From JAMZMI01 sp047632435 (lineage in GTDB: Bacteria > Bacteroidota > Bacteroidia > Cytophagales > Cyclobacteriaceae): DNA of 64,000 bases. Each line of letters opens with the position of its first letter. The stretch's first letter is position 1. The stretch is taken from contig JBLICU010000005.1 of the NCBI GenBank assembly GCA_047632435.1, positions 20,125-84,124 of the forward strand. Direction: 5' to 3'. A model generated the notes under the pieces. The model searched no databases, had not been told where the DNA came from, and was given only the letters and a program-made list of their open reading frames with translations. A program made the translations under genes and the position numbers. Shown here piece by piece: positions 28,697-36,817 of this stretch.

Positions 28697-29440
28697 TTAA
28701 TGTTTACGTACCGAGCCGCCACTGCTCGACTCCTTGTCTGTGTATTGCGGATTTCCTTCATATGAAATTGATCCCCCACTGCTAGCTCTAGCAACAATCT
28801 CCTTAGTAACAGTAAGATTTATGGAGCCCCCACTACTTGCTCTAAGGTTGGCAGACTCACTGATCAGATCATATCCGGAAAAATCCCCTGAGCTACTCAC
28901 CTGCACCTCTATTTCACGAACTTTCCCTTCAATTTCAATTTCGCCAGCGCTTGATGCTGATGCCTCAATCTCCATGGCTTCAATGTTGGCTTCAATGTTA
29001 CCAGCACTCGAGGCTTCCAATTCGACTGAATTGGCTTTCAAATCTATCTCAACTTCTCCTGCGCTACTCACATCTATTTCGAATGTGCAATCGCAGGAAA
29101 CATCGTCCCTTACTTGTATGGAACCAGCGGATGATGCTTTCAATCCTTCGAGTTTTCGATAGGTGACATACACTTTCACATCCACATTTCTAAAATTGTT
29201 TCCGTCAAGTGAAATATCAAGTTCTCCACTGCCATCTACATCCGTGAGGACATCTTCAAGATCAAGATTGCCACTGACAACTATCCTTGCCGATTCAGTT
29301 GAGCCTTCGCTTAAATAAGTATTGATTCCCTGCGATACAGAAACTGTTTTAAATGCTTTTAGATTTCTTGTTTCTGTATTTTGAGCTGCGAGCTGCGAGC
29401 CTACAAATAGGAAAAGGAAGAGTATTGTATTTCTGTTCAT
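28697..29440 (-). CDS. Secreted GIN-domain (DUF2807) protein, putative adhesin head domain
   Basis: 247 aa. The signal peptide (about 1-19, FVGSQLAAQ) is followed by RNLKAFKTVSVSQGINTYLSEG, the conserved opening of DUF2807/GIN domains. The rest is a right-handed beta-helix-like array with strongly repeated SSAG/SSGG turns (LKASSAGSIQV, VSSAGEVEIDL, ASSGGSINL), ending ESSSGGSVRKH. Found widely in Bacteroidota; proposed to act in adhesion, not shown. It has its own terminator just downstream, 48 bp after the preceding thioredoxin-like gene region. Confidence 0.88.
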   Translation of the reverse strand: MNRNTILFLFLFVGSQLAAQNTETRNLKAFKTVSVSQGINTYLSEGSTESARIVVSGNLDLEDVLTDVDGSGELDISLDGNNFRNVDVKVYVTYRKLEGLKASSAGSIQVRDDVSCDCTFEIDVSSAGEVEIDLKANSVELEASSAGNIEANIEAMEIEASASSAGEIEIEGKVREIEVQVSSSGDFSGYDLISESANLRASSGGSINLTVTKEIVARASSGGSISYEGNPQYTDKESSSGGSVRKH

Positions 29441-29488
29441 CGTATTGTTTTTATTTCAAAGACGATACGAATTCACAGGGGTTGCATT

Positions 29489-30019
29489 TTAAAGCGCCGA
29501 TTTAAAATTTTTCTGATAATCCGGCCAGGAAGTCTTTTTAAAGGCATCTTCCCCAAAGTAGGTTATGATAGGTTCAATAGACGCTGCATTCATATATCCA
29601 GGAATCGGTTGGATAATTTGTAGCTCTTCATTCATAAAAACAGTGGTTGGGTAACTGAGCTTATTGTTTGTAAGCGCAGCGGCCAACTCATGAACTCCTC
29701 TGCTTCCATTTGCCTGAAACTTAAAAGTATGCCCATCAAAATCAACGTTAGTTTTTTGTTCTGCATTGAACTTTACAGCATAATAATTATCGTTAATGTA
29801 TTTGGCCAATGTTTGATTTTCATAGGCGTCTTTATCCATTTTCTTACACCAACCGCACCAATCAGTATAAATGTCAATTAAGATTTTTCGTGGTTCCTTT
29901 TTAGATCTTTCCATCGCCTCTTCGAACGTAATCCATTGGACATGTTCCTGAGCATTGACCTGATTTGCGCCTATTAAAAGGAAAAAAGAAAAACTTAGTA
30001 GCACCAATCTCATTTTCAT
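29489..30019 (-). CDS. Secreted thioredoxin-like protein (CxxC)
   Basis: 176 aa with signal peptide (about 1-23, ending QVNAQ). The thioredoxin-fold active site TDWCGWCKKMDKDAYEN contains the CxxC pair; the following segment (YINDNYYAVKFNAEQ) and the cis-Pro loop (SYPTTVFMN) fit the DUF255/thioredoxin_7 group. It is probably a periplasmic disulfide reductase or isomerase. It lies just upstream of the GIN-domain gene on the same strand. Confidence 0.9.
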   Translation of the reverse strand: MKMRLVLLSFSFFLLIGANQVNAQEHVQWITFEEAMERSKKEPRKILIDIYTDWCGWCKKMDKDAYENQTLAKYINDNYYAVKFNAEQKTNVDFDGHTFKFQANGSRGVHELAAALTNNKLSYPTTVFMNEELQIIQPIPGYMNAASIEPIITYFGEDAFKKTSWPDYQKNFKSAL

Positions 30020-30080
30020 TTTGCTAAAATAATTATTTCTCTTTGAACGACGAAGAAGTGTTTTTGGTTCGCTTAGAAAA

Positions 30081-30118
30081 ACAAAAGGCCATTCTCATGA
30101 ATAGCCTTTTGTTTTTTA
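30081..30118. terminator. Stem-loop with T-rich flanks on both strands
   Basis: ACAAAAGGC and GCCTTTTGT pair (9 bp, extended by ATT/AAT after a C/A mismatch) around CTCATG, with TTTTT on the plus side and an A-rich upstream flank that gives U on the minus strand. It separates the thioredoxin-like gene from the higBA remnant and would stop minus-strand transcription coming from higA. The rest of 30020-30282 holds nothing else I can recognise. Confidence 0.7.
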
Positions 30119-30282
30119 TGTTACGCCAAACTAACATCCGTAAGCTTGACTTTCTAATCATTCATGAAAGTAACTGTTCAAGTCTAGTGTGCTGATTTGT
30201 AAAAAAACTTACTTATTACTAAAGCCTTACAATCTGATATTAAAGTATTTGTAGATAACAACTAAGTACACTTAATAAACAA

Positions 30283-30594
30283 TCATTTTATTAGTTCCAT
30301 AGCAGCAAATTCTGCTGCTTTAGAAGTTGATTCTTCTTCAATGTCAAAATCGTCCTGAAGCCCAAGCCAGAATTTAGGTGTAGTTCCAAAATATTGACTC
30401 AATCTGATTGCCGTGTCAGTAGTCATTCGCCTATTTTTTTTCAATATTTGACTTATTCTTGTTTGGGCAATTCCAATACCCTTTGAAAGCCTGTATGCCG
30501 TAATTCCCAAAGGCTTTAGGAATTCTTCAAAGAGAACCTCACCAAGGTGTACGTTCGGAAGTTTTTCTATATCATTCGATTTAGTGATAATCAA
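30283..30594 (-). CDS. higA: HigA-family antitoxin (XRE HTH)
   Basis: 103 aa, opened by TTG at 30594. The HTH runs AYRLSKGIGIAQTRISQILKK, followed by RRMTTDTAIRLSQYFGTTPKFWLGLQDDFDIE, the typical HigA/VapI pattern. HigA binds its own promoter and neutralises the HigB ribosome-dependent mRNase. It overlaps the higB end by 14 bp, as in functional pairs, but the toxin reading frame upstream is broken, so this is an orphan antitoxin unless the shift is bypassed. Confidence 0.9.
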   Translation of the reverse strand: MIITKSNDIEKLPNVHLGEVLFEEFLKPLGITAYRLSKGIGIAQTRISQILKKNRRMTTDTAIRLSQYFGTTPKFWLGLQDDFDIEEESTSKAAEFAAMELIK

Positions 30595-30861
30595 TCATTT
30601 CTACATCGTTAGCATTTCCATCAACCCAAATGAAAATAATTCGCCACAGATCGTTAATTCGAATGCTATAATAGTCTTTTAAGTTTTCAATTAATTTTTC
30701 AAGTCTGTTGGAAGGAGGAATTCTTAAATCTGTAATGTTCTGTGAATTATGAAGCATTCTCAACTTTCTTCGAGCAACTGTTTGAATTTCGATAGGCCAC
30801 TTTCTTACCCGTTCTCCAATCCAAATTTTTTCAGGTTCCTTCGATCAAAAGATAAAATCAT
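30581..30861 (-). pseudogene. higB: HigB-family toxin with a one-base deletion near its 5' end
   Basis: The ATG at 30861 opens MILSFDR, which then shifts and stops. Reading one base over from just after the sequence GATCGA restores EPEKIWIGERVRKWPIEIQ, ARRKLRMLHNSQN, DLRIPPSNRLEKL, YYSIRINDLWRIIF and VEMIDYH, the complete HigB family. The interval is 281 nt, one short of 94 codons (93 aa plus stop), the normal HigB length. A single deletion in the AAGG following GATCGA (expected AAAGG) explains it. Only a 60-residue fragment could be made from the ATG at 30763, lacking the N-terminal third. It could also be a sequencing error. Confidence 0.85.
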
Positions 30862-30966
30862 ATTAACGTTCGGCGTTACTAACTTTATAAATAACTAGAA
30901 GTTTTGATTTCTTGAAACCAATTGCTTTTATACCAAAATACCACCCAACAATTCAGTAAAATCGAC

Positions 30967-31854
30967 TTATCCGCCCGTAAAATATTCCGGCGATTTGAAT
31001 AGTTTATCGTAAACCGACTTATCATTGAATATTTCAGCTTCATTGAAACTTGAATTCAACACACCTTCAGCAAATGATTTCACGGTAATGTCATCGCTAC
31101 CATTTAAATGAATGATCATCTCTTTATCCGATTCACCAACTGTACCATCTTCAAATTTCTTACTGGTGATGATTCCGAGTCCATTCAGATATTGGGCAAC
31201 ATTGGCTGAATCAGCGGCAACTCCAGCCATGGACCACTTACCATTTGACCCCTTCAACAAGGTATAAGTGCCTGCTGCATAATTGAAATCGATCGAGTTG
31301 ATTGAGTCCTTTTTCAATCTCACAATTTGATTGTTTCGATAATCAGCAGCTGTTTTGCCAATACTCATCGCCATGAAATTGTTTGCTACATAAGTATCTT
31401 CGTCCTCCTCCAACCTCACATAAGAGTAGTAGGAACGCTGACCTTCTACACCAAATCTGCCAAGAATTAAATCCAGGGCCTCATCAGAGCCTTCGTAGAT
31501 TTGAACTCTGGTTCCAGTAGAATCTACTTGAAAATCCTGCCATGAAGTCTTTGAGCGTGAAGCAAGTCGCGAAGGCTTGATGGTATTGAGACTGTTGAGC
31601 ATGGAGCGAACTGAAGCGGACATTGCATTTTTATCTTCATTTACAATCCACGCGCCTTCTTTTTTAGCCAATACTGTATTTATTCCACCGCTGGATATTT
31701 CCACTCTGGTCACACGTGCAGTGTCTATATCCACCAGCACTTCTCTGTAGGATTTGCTTCTCGCACCTCCAGAAGTAAGTTTCACGATGGCATATCCACC
31801 AGCCAAAACACCAAGAATAAGTAAAAGCTTTATTGTTGTATTTCCTTTTAACAT
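30967..31854 (-). CDS. DUF4340 domain protein of the gld cluster
   Basis: 295 aa. It has an N-terminal membrane anchor (about 7-24; LLLILGVLAGGYAIVKLT), then the DUF4340 pattern: VEISSGGINTVLAKKEGAWIVN and several similar beta-rich units. It follows gldG by 11 bp on the same strand; DUF4340 proteins are frequent partners of GldG-type ABC systems. It is probably a periplasmic accessory of the GldAFG complex. Biochemical role unknown. Confidence 0.85.
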   Translation of the reverse strand: MLKGNTTIKLLLILGVLAGGYAIVKLTSGGARSKSYREVLVDIDTARVTRVEISSGGINTVLAKKEGAWIVNEDKNAMSASVRSMLNSLNTIKPSRLASRSKTSWQDFQVDSTGTRVQIYEGSDEALDLILGRFGVEGQRSYYSYVRLEEDEDTYVANNFMAMSIGKTAADYRNNQIVRLKKDSINSIDFNYAAGTYTLLKGSNGKWSMAGVAADSANVAQYLNGLGIITSKKFEDGTVGESDKEMIIHLNGSDDITVKSFAEGVLNSSFNEAEIFNDKSVYDKLFKSPEYFTGG

Positions 31855-31865
31855 AGCTCTAAATT

Positions 31866-33371
31866 TTAGTTGTAGTTACCCTGCATCCATCTTTGACGCC
31901 TTTTGTTATTTATTTGCATTCTCACCAGAGCATAAATCAATAGCAACAATACTGGAGCCAACACATTACCCCACTTCAATATCAATTTCGTGCTGTCTTC
32001 CACTTGTTCCAATGGTCTAGAGGTAATGCCTTTGGTTCTAAGGTCAATCAGACCAGTGTCATCTGCAATCCAATCAATGCTGTTAGCAGCTAGATTCACA
32101 TTGTCCTGGCTCAATTGCTGTGGTTTTTGGCCTTCACCATTTACAATAAAAGCTCCATTGGTGATCAGCGTGAGTCTAGACAGACCTTTTTCCAAACCGG
32201 CTGCCATAATCTGCTGGCCGGCATTAAAATCACTATCCTTCCATTTCTTCTGGACATCTATGTATGTGGGTGGGTTCACCAATCCTGATTTCTCAGATGA
32301 ATAAATCAGTGGGACAAAAGATGAAGCCGTGTCAGCTGCTGTAAAAGTAATATTACTCGCAAATGGTAACATCAGAGACTCCAAACCATTGGTGATAGCA
32401 TGATCTTCAAAATCTGAAACCTGAGGAAAATAAGGGAACATCACCTGACTATTGATTGTGAAGAAGCCCTGTCGCTGCTGCACATTCACATTGGCGCATG
32501 AAGCATCAATCACAAAATTATCACCAATTGATAGACCTCTTTTTGCTAACCACCTCTTCATACCGACATCAGTGGTCTTAGAAAGCAGTCCTTTCTGCAA
32601 GTCGCCTTCTACATTGGAGTAAGCGATAAACATCCCTCCGCCATTGTTCAAATACTTGTCAAATTTCGCGAAATCACCAGCATCTACTGTATCAGTTGGG
32701 TTGACCCAAATCAATGATCGATAATAGCCTGGCACTACAGAAGTATCCCTAATGTTGAGGGGTTCTACATCATAAAGCACCGAAAGTTGCTCCATCAACT
32801 GACCCATGGCCTGTGGAGTAGGTTCACCATAACCTTGAATTACTCCAAGTTTAGGTTTGTCCGTGATGGCGATTTTTTTGATCGCGGTTGTGAGCGAATA
32901 TTCCAAACCAGCTCCGGGTTGGATCAATGGTATGATTTCCGTTCGGTCTTCCATCTTTAGCACTGCTCCCATATATGCTCTGAGTTGCTGTACCTGATCT
33001 CGTTCCTGAACATTGACCATTACCGGACCTATGCCTTGTTGCTGTGCTTCTTTCTCCATCTCCTCGCTTTCGTTTGGATTGATAAATTCAAAAACCACAT
33101 TTCCACCTGAACGATTTTCATATTCAACGAGCTGATCTTTGAAATCCTGTTTGCTTTTCAAAAGCTGGGCAGGTAAGTCTTCTGAGAAATATGCTTTGAT
33201 CGTGATGACACCATCCAATTCGTTAAGCACATCTTTTGTTGCTTTACTAAATGTGTATCTATTGTCTTCCGTAAAATCCAACCTGAAATACAGGCTGTTT
33301 GATATCAAATTGGCTACCAGAATAATGGCCAAAACGATTACCAATTGTAGTATGATATTCTTTTTGTTCAT
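31866..33371 (-). CDS. gldG: GldG-type ABC transporter auxiliary protein
   Basis: 501 aa from the ATG at 33371; the frame also opens at a TTG at 33395 that would overlap gldF. A transmembrane helix near 5-25, SNSLYFRLDFTEDNRYTFSK, ITIKAYFSEDLPAQL, an ABC-type uncharacterised-transport domain with GYGEPTPQAMGQL, LIWVNPTDTVDAGDFAKFD and NGGGMFIAYSNVEGD, and a C-terminal transmembrane helix near 470-490. In Flavobacterium GldG works with GldA and GldF in gliding. Located 11 bp after gldF and 11 bp before the DUF4340 gene. Confidence 0.92.
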   Translation of the reverse strand: MNKKNIILQLVIVLAIILVANLISNSLYFRLDFTEDNRYTFSKATKDVLNELDGVITIKAYFSEDLPAQLLKSKQDFKDQLVEYENRSGGNVVFEFINPNESEEMEKEAQQQGIGPVMVNVQERDQVQQLRAYMGAVLKMEDRTEIIPLIQPGAGLEYSLTTAIKKIAITDKPKLGVIQGYGEPTPQAMGQLMEQLSVLYDVEPLNIRDTSVVPGYYRSLIWVNPTDTVDAGDFAKFDKYLNNGGGMFIAYSNVEGDLQKGLLSKTTDVGMKRWLAKRGLSIGDNFVIDASCANVNVQQRQGFFTINSQVMFPYFPQVSDFEDHAITNGLESLMLPFASNITFTAADTASSFVPLIYSSEKSGLVNPPTYIDVQKKWKDSDFNAGQQIMAAGLEKGLSRLTLITNGAFIVNGEGQKPQQLSQDNVNLAANSIDWIADDTGLIDLRTKGITSRPLEQVEDSTKLILKWGNVLAPVLLLLIYALVRMQINNKRRQRWMQGNYN

Positions 33372-33382
33372 TGCTCTATAAT

Positions 33383-34108
33383 TTATGATTGCCAATTTCT
33401 TTTTGAAAGCATGATTTGCGATAGCAAAGTGCCCAATACGATGATTGAAAGGAAGTATACCAAATCACGGCTATCCACAACTCCTCGACTGATTGATTCG
33501 AAATGAACGCTCATGCTTAGGTAGTTGAGTATTTCCCCTGTGACACCTCTGATGGTACTGCCCAGGACATCAAAAAGCAGTTGGAACATTATGCCTATAG
33601 CCAGCGCAAATAGAAATGCCACAATCTGGTTTTGAGTAATACTGCTCGCGAAGAGTCCGATACTGATATAGCTCGCTGATAAAAGCAACAAACCAAAGTA
33701 TCCGCCGATCACGGCTCCATCATCAATATTTCCCAATTGGCTAATGGTGATGTAGTAGGGCAAAGTGGTCAATAAAGCCACTCCTACCAAAATCAGACAA
33801 GCCAGAAATTTTCCCCATACAATCTGGCGATCGGAAATGGCTTTGGTTATCAAAAGCTCAATCGTTCCTGCTCTGTTTTCTTCAGCTATCATCCTCATCG
33901 TGATAGCGGGAATGAAAAAGAACAAAGACCAAAAAGCAATGCTAAAAAACACCTGCATGGTGGCCTGGCCAATAAAAAACACGTTGGTATTAGCCAACCA
34001 TGTAAATATGCCGCTCAACAATAGAAACAATGTGATCAGCACATAGGCGATGAGCGAGTCAAAAAATGACGCTAATTCTCTTCTTGTTATTATCCAAATT
34101 TTACCCAT
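33383..34108 (-). CDS. gldF: GldF-type ABC transporter permease
   Basis: 241 aa with six transmembrane segments. Typical motifs are IITRRELASFFDSLIAYVLI, FIPAITMRMIAEENRAGTIELL (the conserved MR..aEE...GTiElL of this permease group) and WGKFLACLILV. It forms the membrane channel with GldA ATPase and GldG. The spacing is tight: 7 bp after gldA and 11 bp before the gldG start. Confidence 0.93.
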   Translation of the reverse strand: MGKIWIITRRELASFFDSLIAYVLITLFLLLSGIFTWLANTNVFFIGQATMQVFFSIAFWSLFFFIPAITMRMIAEENRAGTIELLITKAISDRQIVWGKFLACLILVGVALLTTLPYYITISQLGNIDDGAVIGGYFGLLLLSASYISIGLFASSITQNQIVAFLFALAIGIMFQLLFDVLGSTIRGVTGEILNYLSMSVHFESISRGVVDSRDLVYFLSIIVLGTLLSQIMLSKRNWQS

Positions 34109-34115
34109 CTCTCTA

Positions 34116-35039
34116 TTATTTAGTTAGTTTTTGGAATACATCTTCCAGCCTGGTTTCCATCCCAGTCATTTCCATCAAATACCATTTATTCTTTACGCAA
34201 AGGTCAAAAACCTCTTTTCTTGAGGACATTTCAGGCTTGCTCTGCACATTGAACCAACCATACTTTCCATCAACTCCAGTGACCTTTTCTACAGAACCAA
34301 GTGCCCGAACAGCACTTTCAACTTTGGCAGGATCTGCTTCAATATTGATTCTCAATAGTTCCTGACCCTGCGATTGTGATCGCAAAGTATCTGAAGTTCC
34401 ATCAGCCACTATGCGTCCACGATTGATGATCAAAATGCGATCACAGGTGGCCTCTACTTCTGATAAAATATGTGAGCTTAGAATAACTGTTTTCTCCTTA
34501 CCGAGATCTTTGATCAGTTTACGGATTTCCACTATCTGATTGGGATCCAATCCGGTGGTCGGTTCATCCAAAATCAGAACTTCCGGATGGTGGATCATCG
34601 CTTGTGCCAAACCAACCCTTTGCCTGTATCCCTTGGATAGCTCGTTGATGTTTTTGTGTTTTTCTCTATCTAATCCACACTTTTCGATCATTTCGCCAAT
34701 TCGTGTGGAAATCAATTTTCTATCAACACCCTGAACTTCCGCTGAAAATCTGAGATAATCAACAATGGGCATATCCAGATACAGCGGATTGTTTTCAGGT
34801 AGATAACCGATTTTCTTTTTTATCAACTCAGGATCGCTATGGATTGAGTTCCCGTCAAGTCTCACATCACCTGATGAAGGAGCCATAAAGCAGGTTATAA
34901 TCTTCATGGTGGTGCTTTTACCCGCACCATTTGGCCCAAGAAAACCAACAACCTCCCCTGTCTTCACCTCAAATGATATGTCATTAACCGCTTTTTGCTC
35001 ACCGAATTTCTTGGTAAGATTTTCTACTATTATTGACAT
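34116..35039 (-). CDS. gldA: GldA-type ABC transporter ATP-binding protein
   Basis: 307 aa. Walker A GPNGAGKSTTMKII, Q-loop GYLPENNPLY, signature LSKGYRQRVGLAQA, Walker B VLILDEPTTGLDPNQI and H-loop SSHILSEVEATCD are intact. The C-terminal extension (about 225-307) is the usual DUF4162-like domain ending MTGMETRLEDVFQKLTK. It powers the GldFG complex, implicated in gliding motility of Bacteroidota, though GldA-type systems also occur in non-gliders. First gene of the gldA-gldF-gldG-DUF4340 operon; the 245 bp upstream are shared with the divergent E2-like gene. Confidence 0.93.
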   Translation of the reverse strand: MSIIVENLTKKFGEQKAVNDISFEVKTGEVVGFLGPNGAGKSTTMKIITCFMAPSSGDVRLDGNSIHSDPELIKKKIGYLPENNPLYLDMPIVDYLRFSAEVQGVDRKLISTRIGEMIEKCGLDREKHKNINELSKGYRQRVGLAQAMIHHPEVLILDEPTTGLDPNQIVEIRKLIKDLGKEKTVILSSHILSEVEATCDRILIINRGRIVADGTSDTLRSQSQGQELLRINIEADPAKVESAVRALGSVEKVTGVDGKYGWFNVQSKPEMSSRKEVFDLCVKNKWYLMEMTGMETRLEDVFQKLTK

Positions 35040-35284
35040 AGTGTTTTTGATTAATAAGTTGTTCGAGGGCGCAATAATACACGTCTCCTAATACATTTTC
35101 AAGAATTAGGTGGTGTTAAAAAAAGTTAAACAATTATAAATGACATTTAAGCCATCATTTAAAGACAAATCGCTGATTAATTATCCATGAAACATACTTA
35201 TGATTCCTCTCAAATGAGAAACTGATATCACTCATATAATTGATCTTCCAAGCACTATAATTTTATGCCTAAACTAAAAATAGA

Positions 35285-36139
35285 ATGCCTTCACATTCCA
35301 TTATCCCTTTTTCGCTGGAGCGAAAGCAGATTACTGACTTCCTTGCGATAGCCAAAGCAAAACATACTGCCTATGCAGTGCTTGAACTGGACATTACAGG
35401 TATTAGAAACAATCTTCGTAGTGCGAGCAGAAAATCGAAAAAAGCAACATCGCTCACCGGTTATCTGCTTTATTGCTTTGCGCAAGCAGTCAATGAGGAT
35501 AAAATGATTCAGGCTTATAGAAAAGGGAACAAACTGATCATTTTTGACGATGTAGATGTTTCTACTATGGTTGAAAGAAACATAAACGGGGTGCTCGTTC
35601 CGGTAAGCTATGTCCTTAGAAAAGCGAACTACAAATCAGTATTTGAGATATCAGAGGAAATTAAAACTGCCAAGACTGGCACCTCGGATGACCTAATGGA
35701 TAGTGATAGCATGTCCAAAAAGAAAAAATTGATTGGCGTCATCAAGCGGATTGGTTTTCTGAGAAGATGGTTTTTAAAACGAATATTCAACGACCCCTTT
35801 TTAAAAAAAGAATTTAATGGAACTGTTGGTTTTTCATCCATGGGCATGTTTAGCTATAATATGGCAGGATGGGTAGTCCCAATGACTCCTCAAGTTCTGA
35901 CAGCTATGGTTGGTGGAGTCAGAGAAGTAGCTGGTATTGTACACGGAGAGATTGTAAAACAGGAAGTAGTAGATTTAACCATAGCTATGGATCATGATAT
36001 CCTGGATGGCGCGCAAACTGCACGGTTTATTGAACGCTTCAGAAAAATACTTTTGAATGGAATAGAAATTGATGAAACATGGGAAAAGAACAAATGGGAA
36101 TCAAAGGAGACATTGGAAATGAGCATGACATCAAAATAA
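35285..36139 (+). CDS. Stand-alone 2-oxoacid dehydrogenase E2-type acyltransferase core
   Basis: 284 aa. Only the catalytic domain of an E2 acyltransferase is present: no lipoyl domain and no E3-binding domain precede it. The C-terminal AMDHDILDGAQTARFI keeps the catalytic His and Asp of the usual DHRxxDG motif, although the Arg after His is replaced. GTVGFSSMGMF...GWVVPMTP fits the trimer-forming region. Without a lipoyl arm it may act as a free CoA acyltransferase similar to chloramphenicol acetyltransferases, whose fold it shares. Its 3' end overlaps the haemoglobin gene. Confidence 0.82.
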   Translation: MPSHSIIPFSLERKQITDFLAIAKAKHTAYAVLELDITGIRNNLRSASRKSKKATSLTGYLLYCFAQAVNEDKMIQAYRKGNKLIIFDDVDVSTMVERNINGVLVPVSYVLRKANYKSVFEISEEIKTAKTGTSDDLMDSDSMSKKKKLIGVIKRIGFLRRWFLKRIFNDPFLKKEFNGTVGFSSMGMFSYNMAGWVVPMTPQVLTAMVGGVREVAGIVHGEIVKQEVVDLTIAMDHDILDGAQTARFIERFRKILLNGIEIDETWEKNKWESKETLEMSMTSK

Positions 36140-36501
36140 TGGTGGACTCATTTTATGAAAAAGTGAATAAAGACGACTTGCTTTCGCCGATATTCAACGA
36201 TTTTTCAAAAGTAAATTGGGAAACGCATCTTCCACGTATGTACGCCTTTTGGAACAAAATGGCATTTGCAAAAAGTGGCTATGATGGGAACCCCTTTCAA
36301 AAACATATTCCACTACCAATTGACGGGGCTCATTTCGAAAGATGGATTTCCATTTTTGTTGGGAACATGGATGAGCATTTCAGTGGGGGCGTGGCTGAAG
36401 ACATTAAAATAAGAGCCCATTCCATTGCCTACATATTTAAATCTAAATTAAATATTATTAATAAAGATAAAAACCATGAAAACATCATCCCTGATAAATG
36501 A
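36079..36501 (+). CDS. Group III truncated haemoglobin
   Basis: 140 aa from ATG at 36079, or 135 aa from ATG at 36094. Family motifs are DIKIMVDSFYEKVNKDDLLSPIFN, LPRMYAFWNKMAFAKSGYDG, NPFQKHIPLPI with the probable haem-binding His, and HFERWISIFVGNMDEHF. Group III globins bind haem and are linked to oxygen, nitric oxide or nitrite responses. The 5' end overlaps the E2-like gene by up to 61 bases in another frame. A third ATG at 36139 forms a TAATG with the E2 stop but would cut off conserved residues, so the longer start is preferred. The 3' end overlaps the cupin gene by 26 bases. Confidence 0.9.
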   Translation: MGKEQMGIKGDIGNEHDIKIMVDSFYEKVNKDDLLSPIFNDFSKVNWETHLPRMYAFWNKMAFAKSGYDGNPFQKHIPLPIDGAHFERWISIFVGNMDEHFSGGVAEDIKIRAHSIAYIFKSKLNIINKDKNHENIIPDK

Positions 36502-36817
36502 TCTAAAATACAATGAAGATAAACCAGTAATCTCAGTACTGTTCGAAACTGAAAACAGCAAAGAAATTCGTATCGCCATGCGGAAGGGGCAGTCTATGAA
36601 AGAGCACCAAACGCCTTTTCCCATCATCATTGAAATATTCGATGGTGAAATCAATTTCGGAGTAGCTGAAGATTTCAAAATCTTGAGAAAGGGCGACCTT
36701 ATCTCCTTAGATGGAGGAATACCTCACAACTTAAAAGCCAATGTCAATAGCATTGTCCGACTAACGCTTTCGAAACAAGATAGTGCCAAACGAGTATCAC
36801 TGGTTGCTAAGAAGTGA
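36476..36817 (+). CDS. Cupin-domain protein
   Basis: 113 aa. A single cupin barrel: RIAMRKGQSMKEHQTPFPIIIEIFDGEINF (motif 1, with one clear His) and LRKGDLISLDGGIPHNLKA (motif 2, with His). Such small cupins bind metals and are often sensors or enzymes. It is third in an overlapping series with the E2-like and haemoglobin genes, so a shared role, perhaps redox or nitrosative stress, is plausible but inferred. The end overlaps the convergent amidohydrolase gene by 21 bases. Confidence 0.85.
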   Translation: MKTSSLINDLKYNEDKPVISVLFETENSKEIRIAMRKGQSMKEHQTPFPIIIEIFDGEINFGVAEDFKILRKGDLISLDGGIPHNLKANVNSIVRLTLSKQDSAKRVSLVAKK

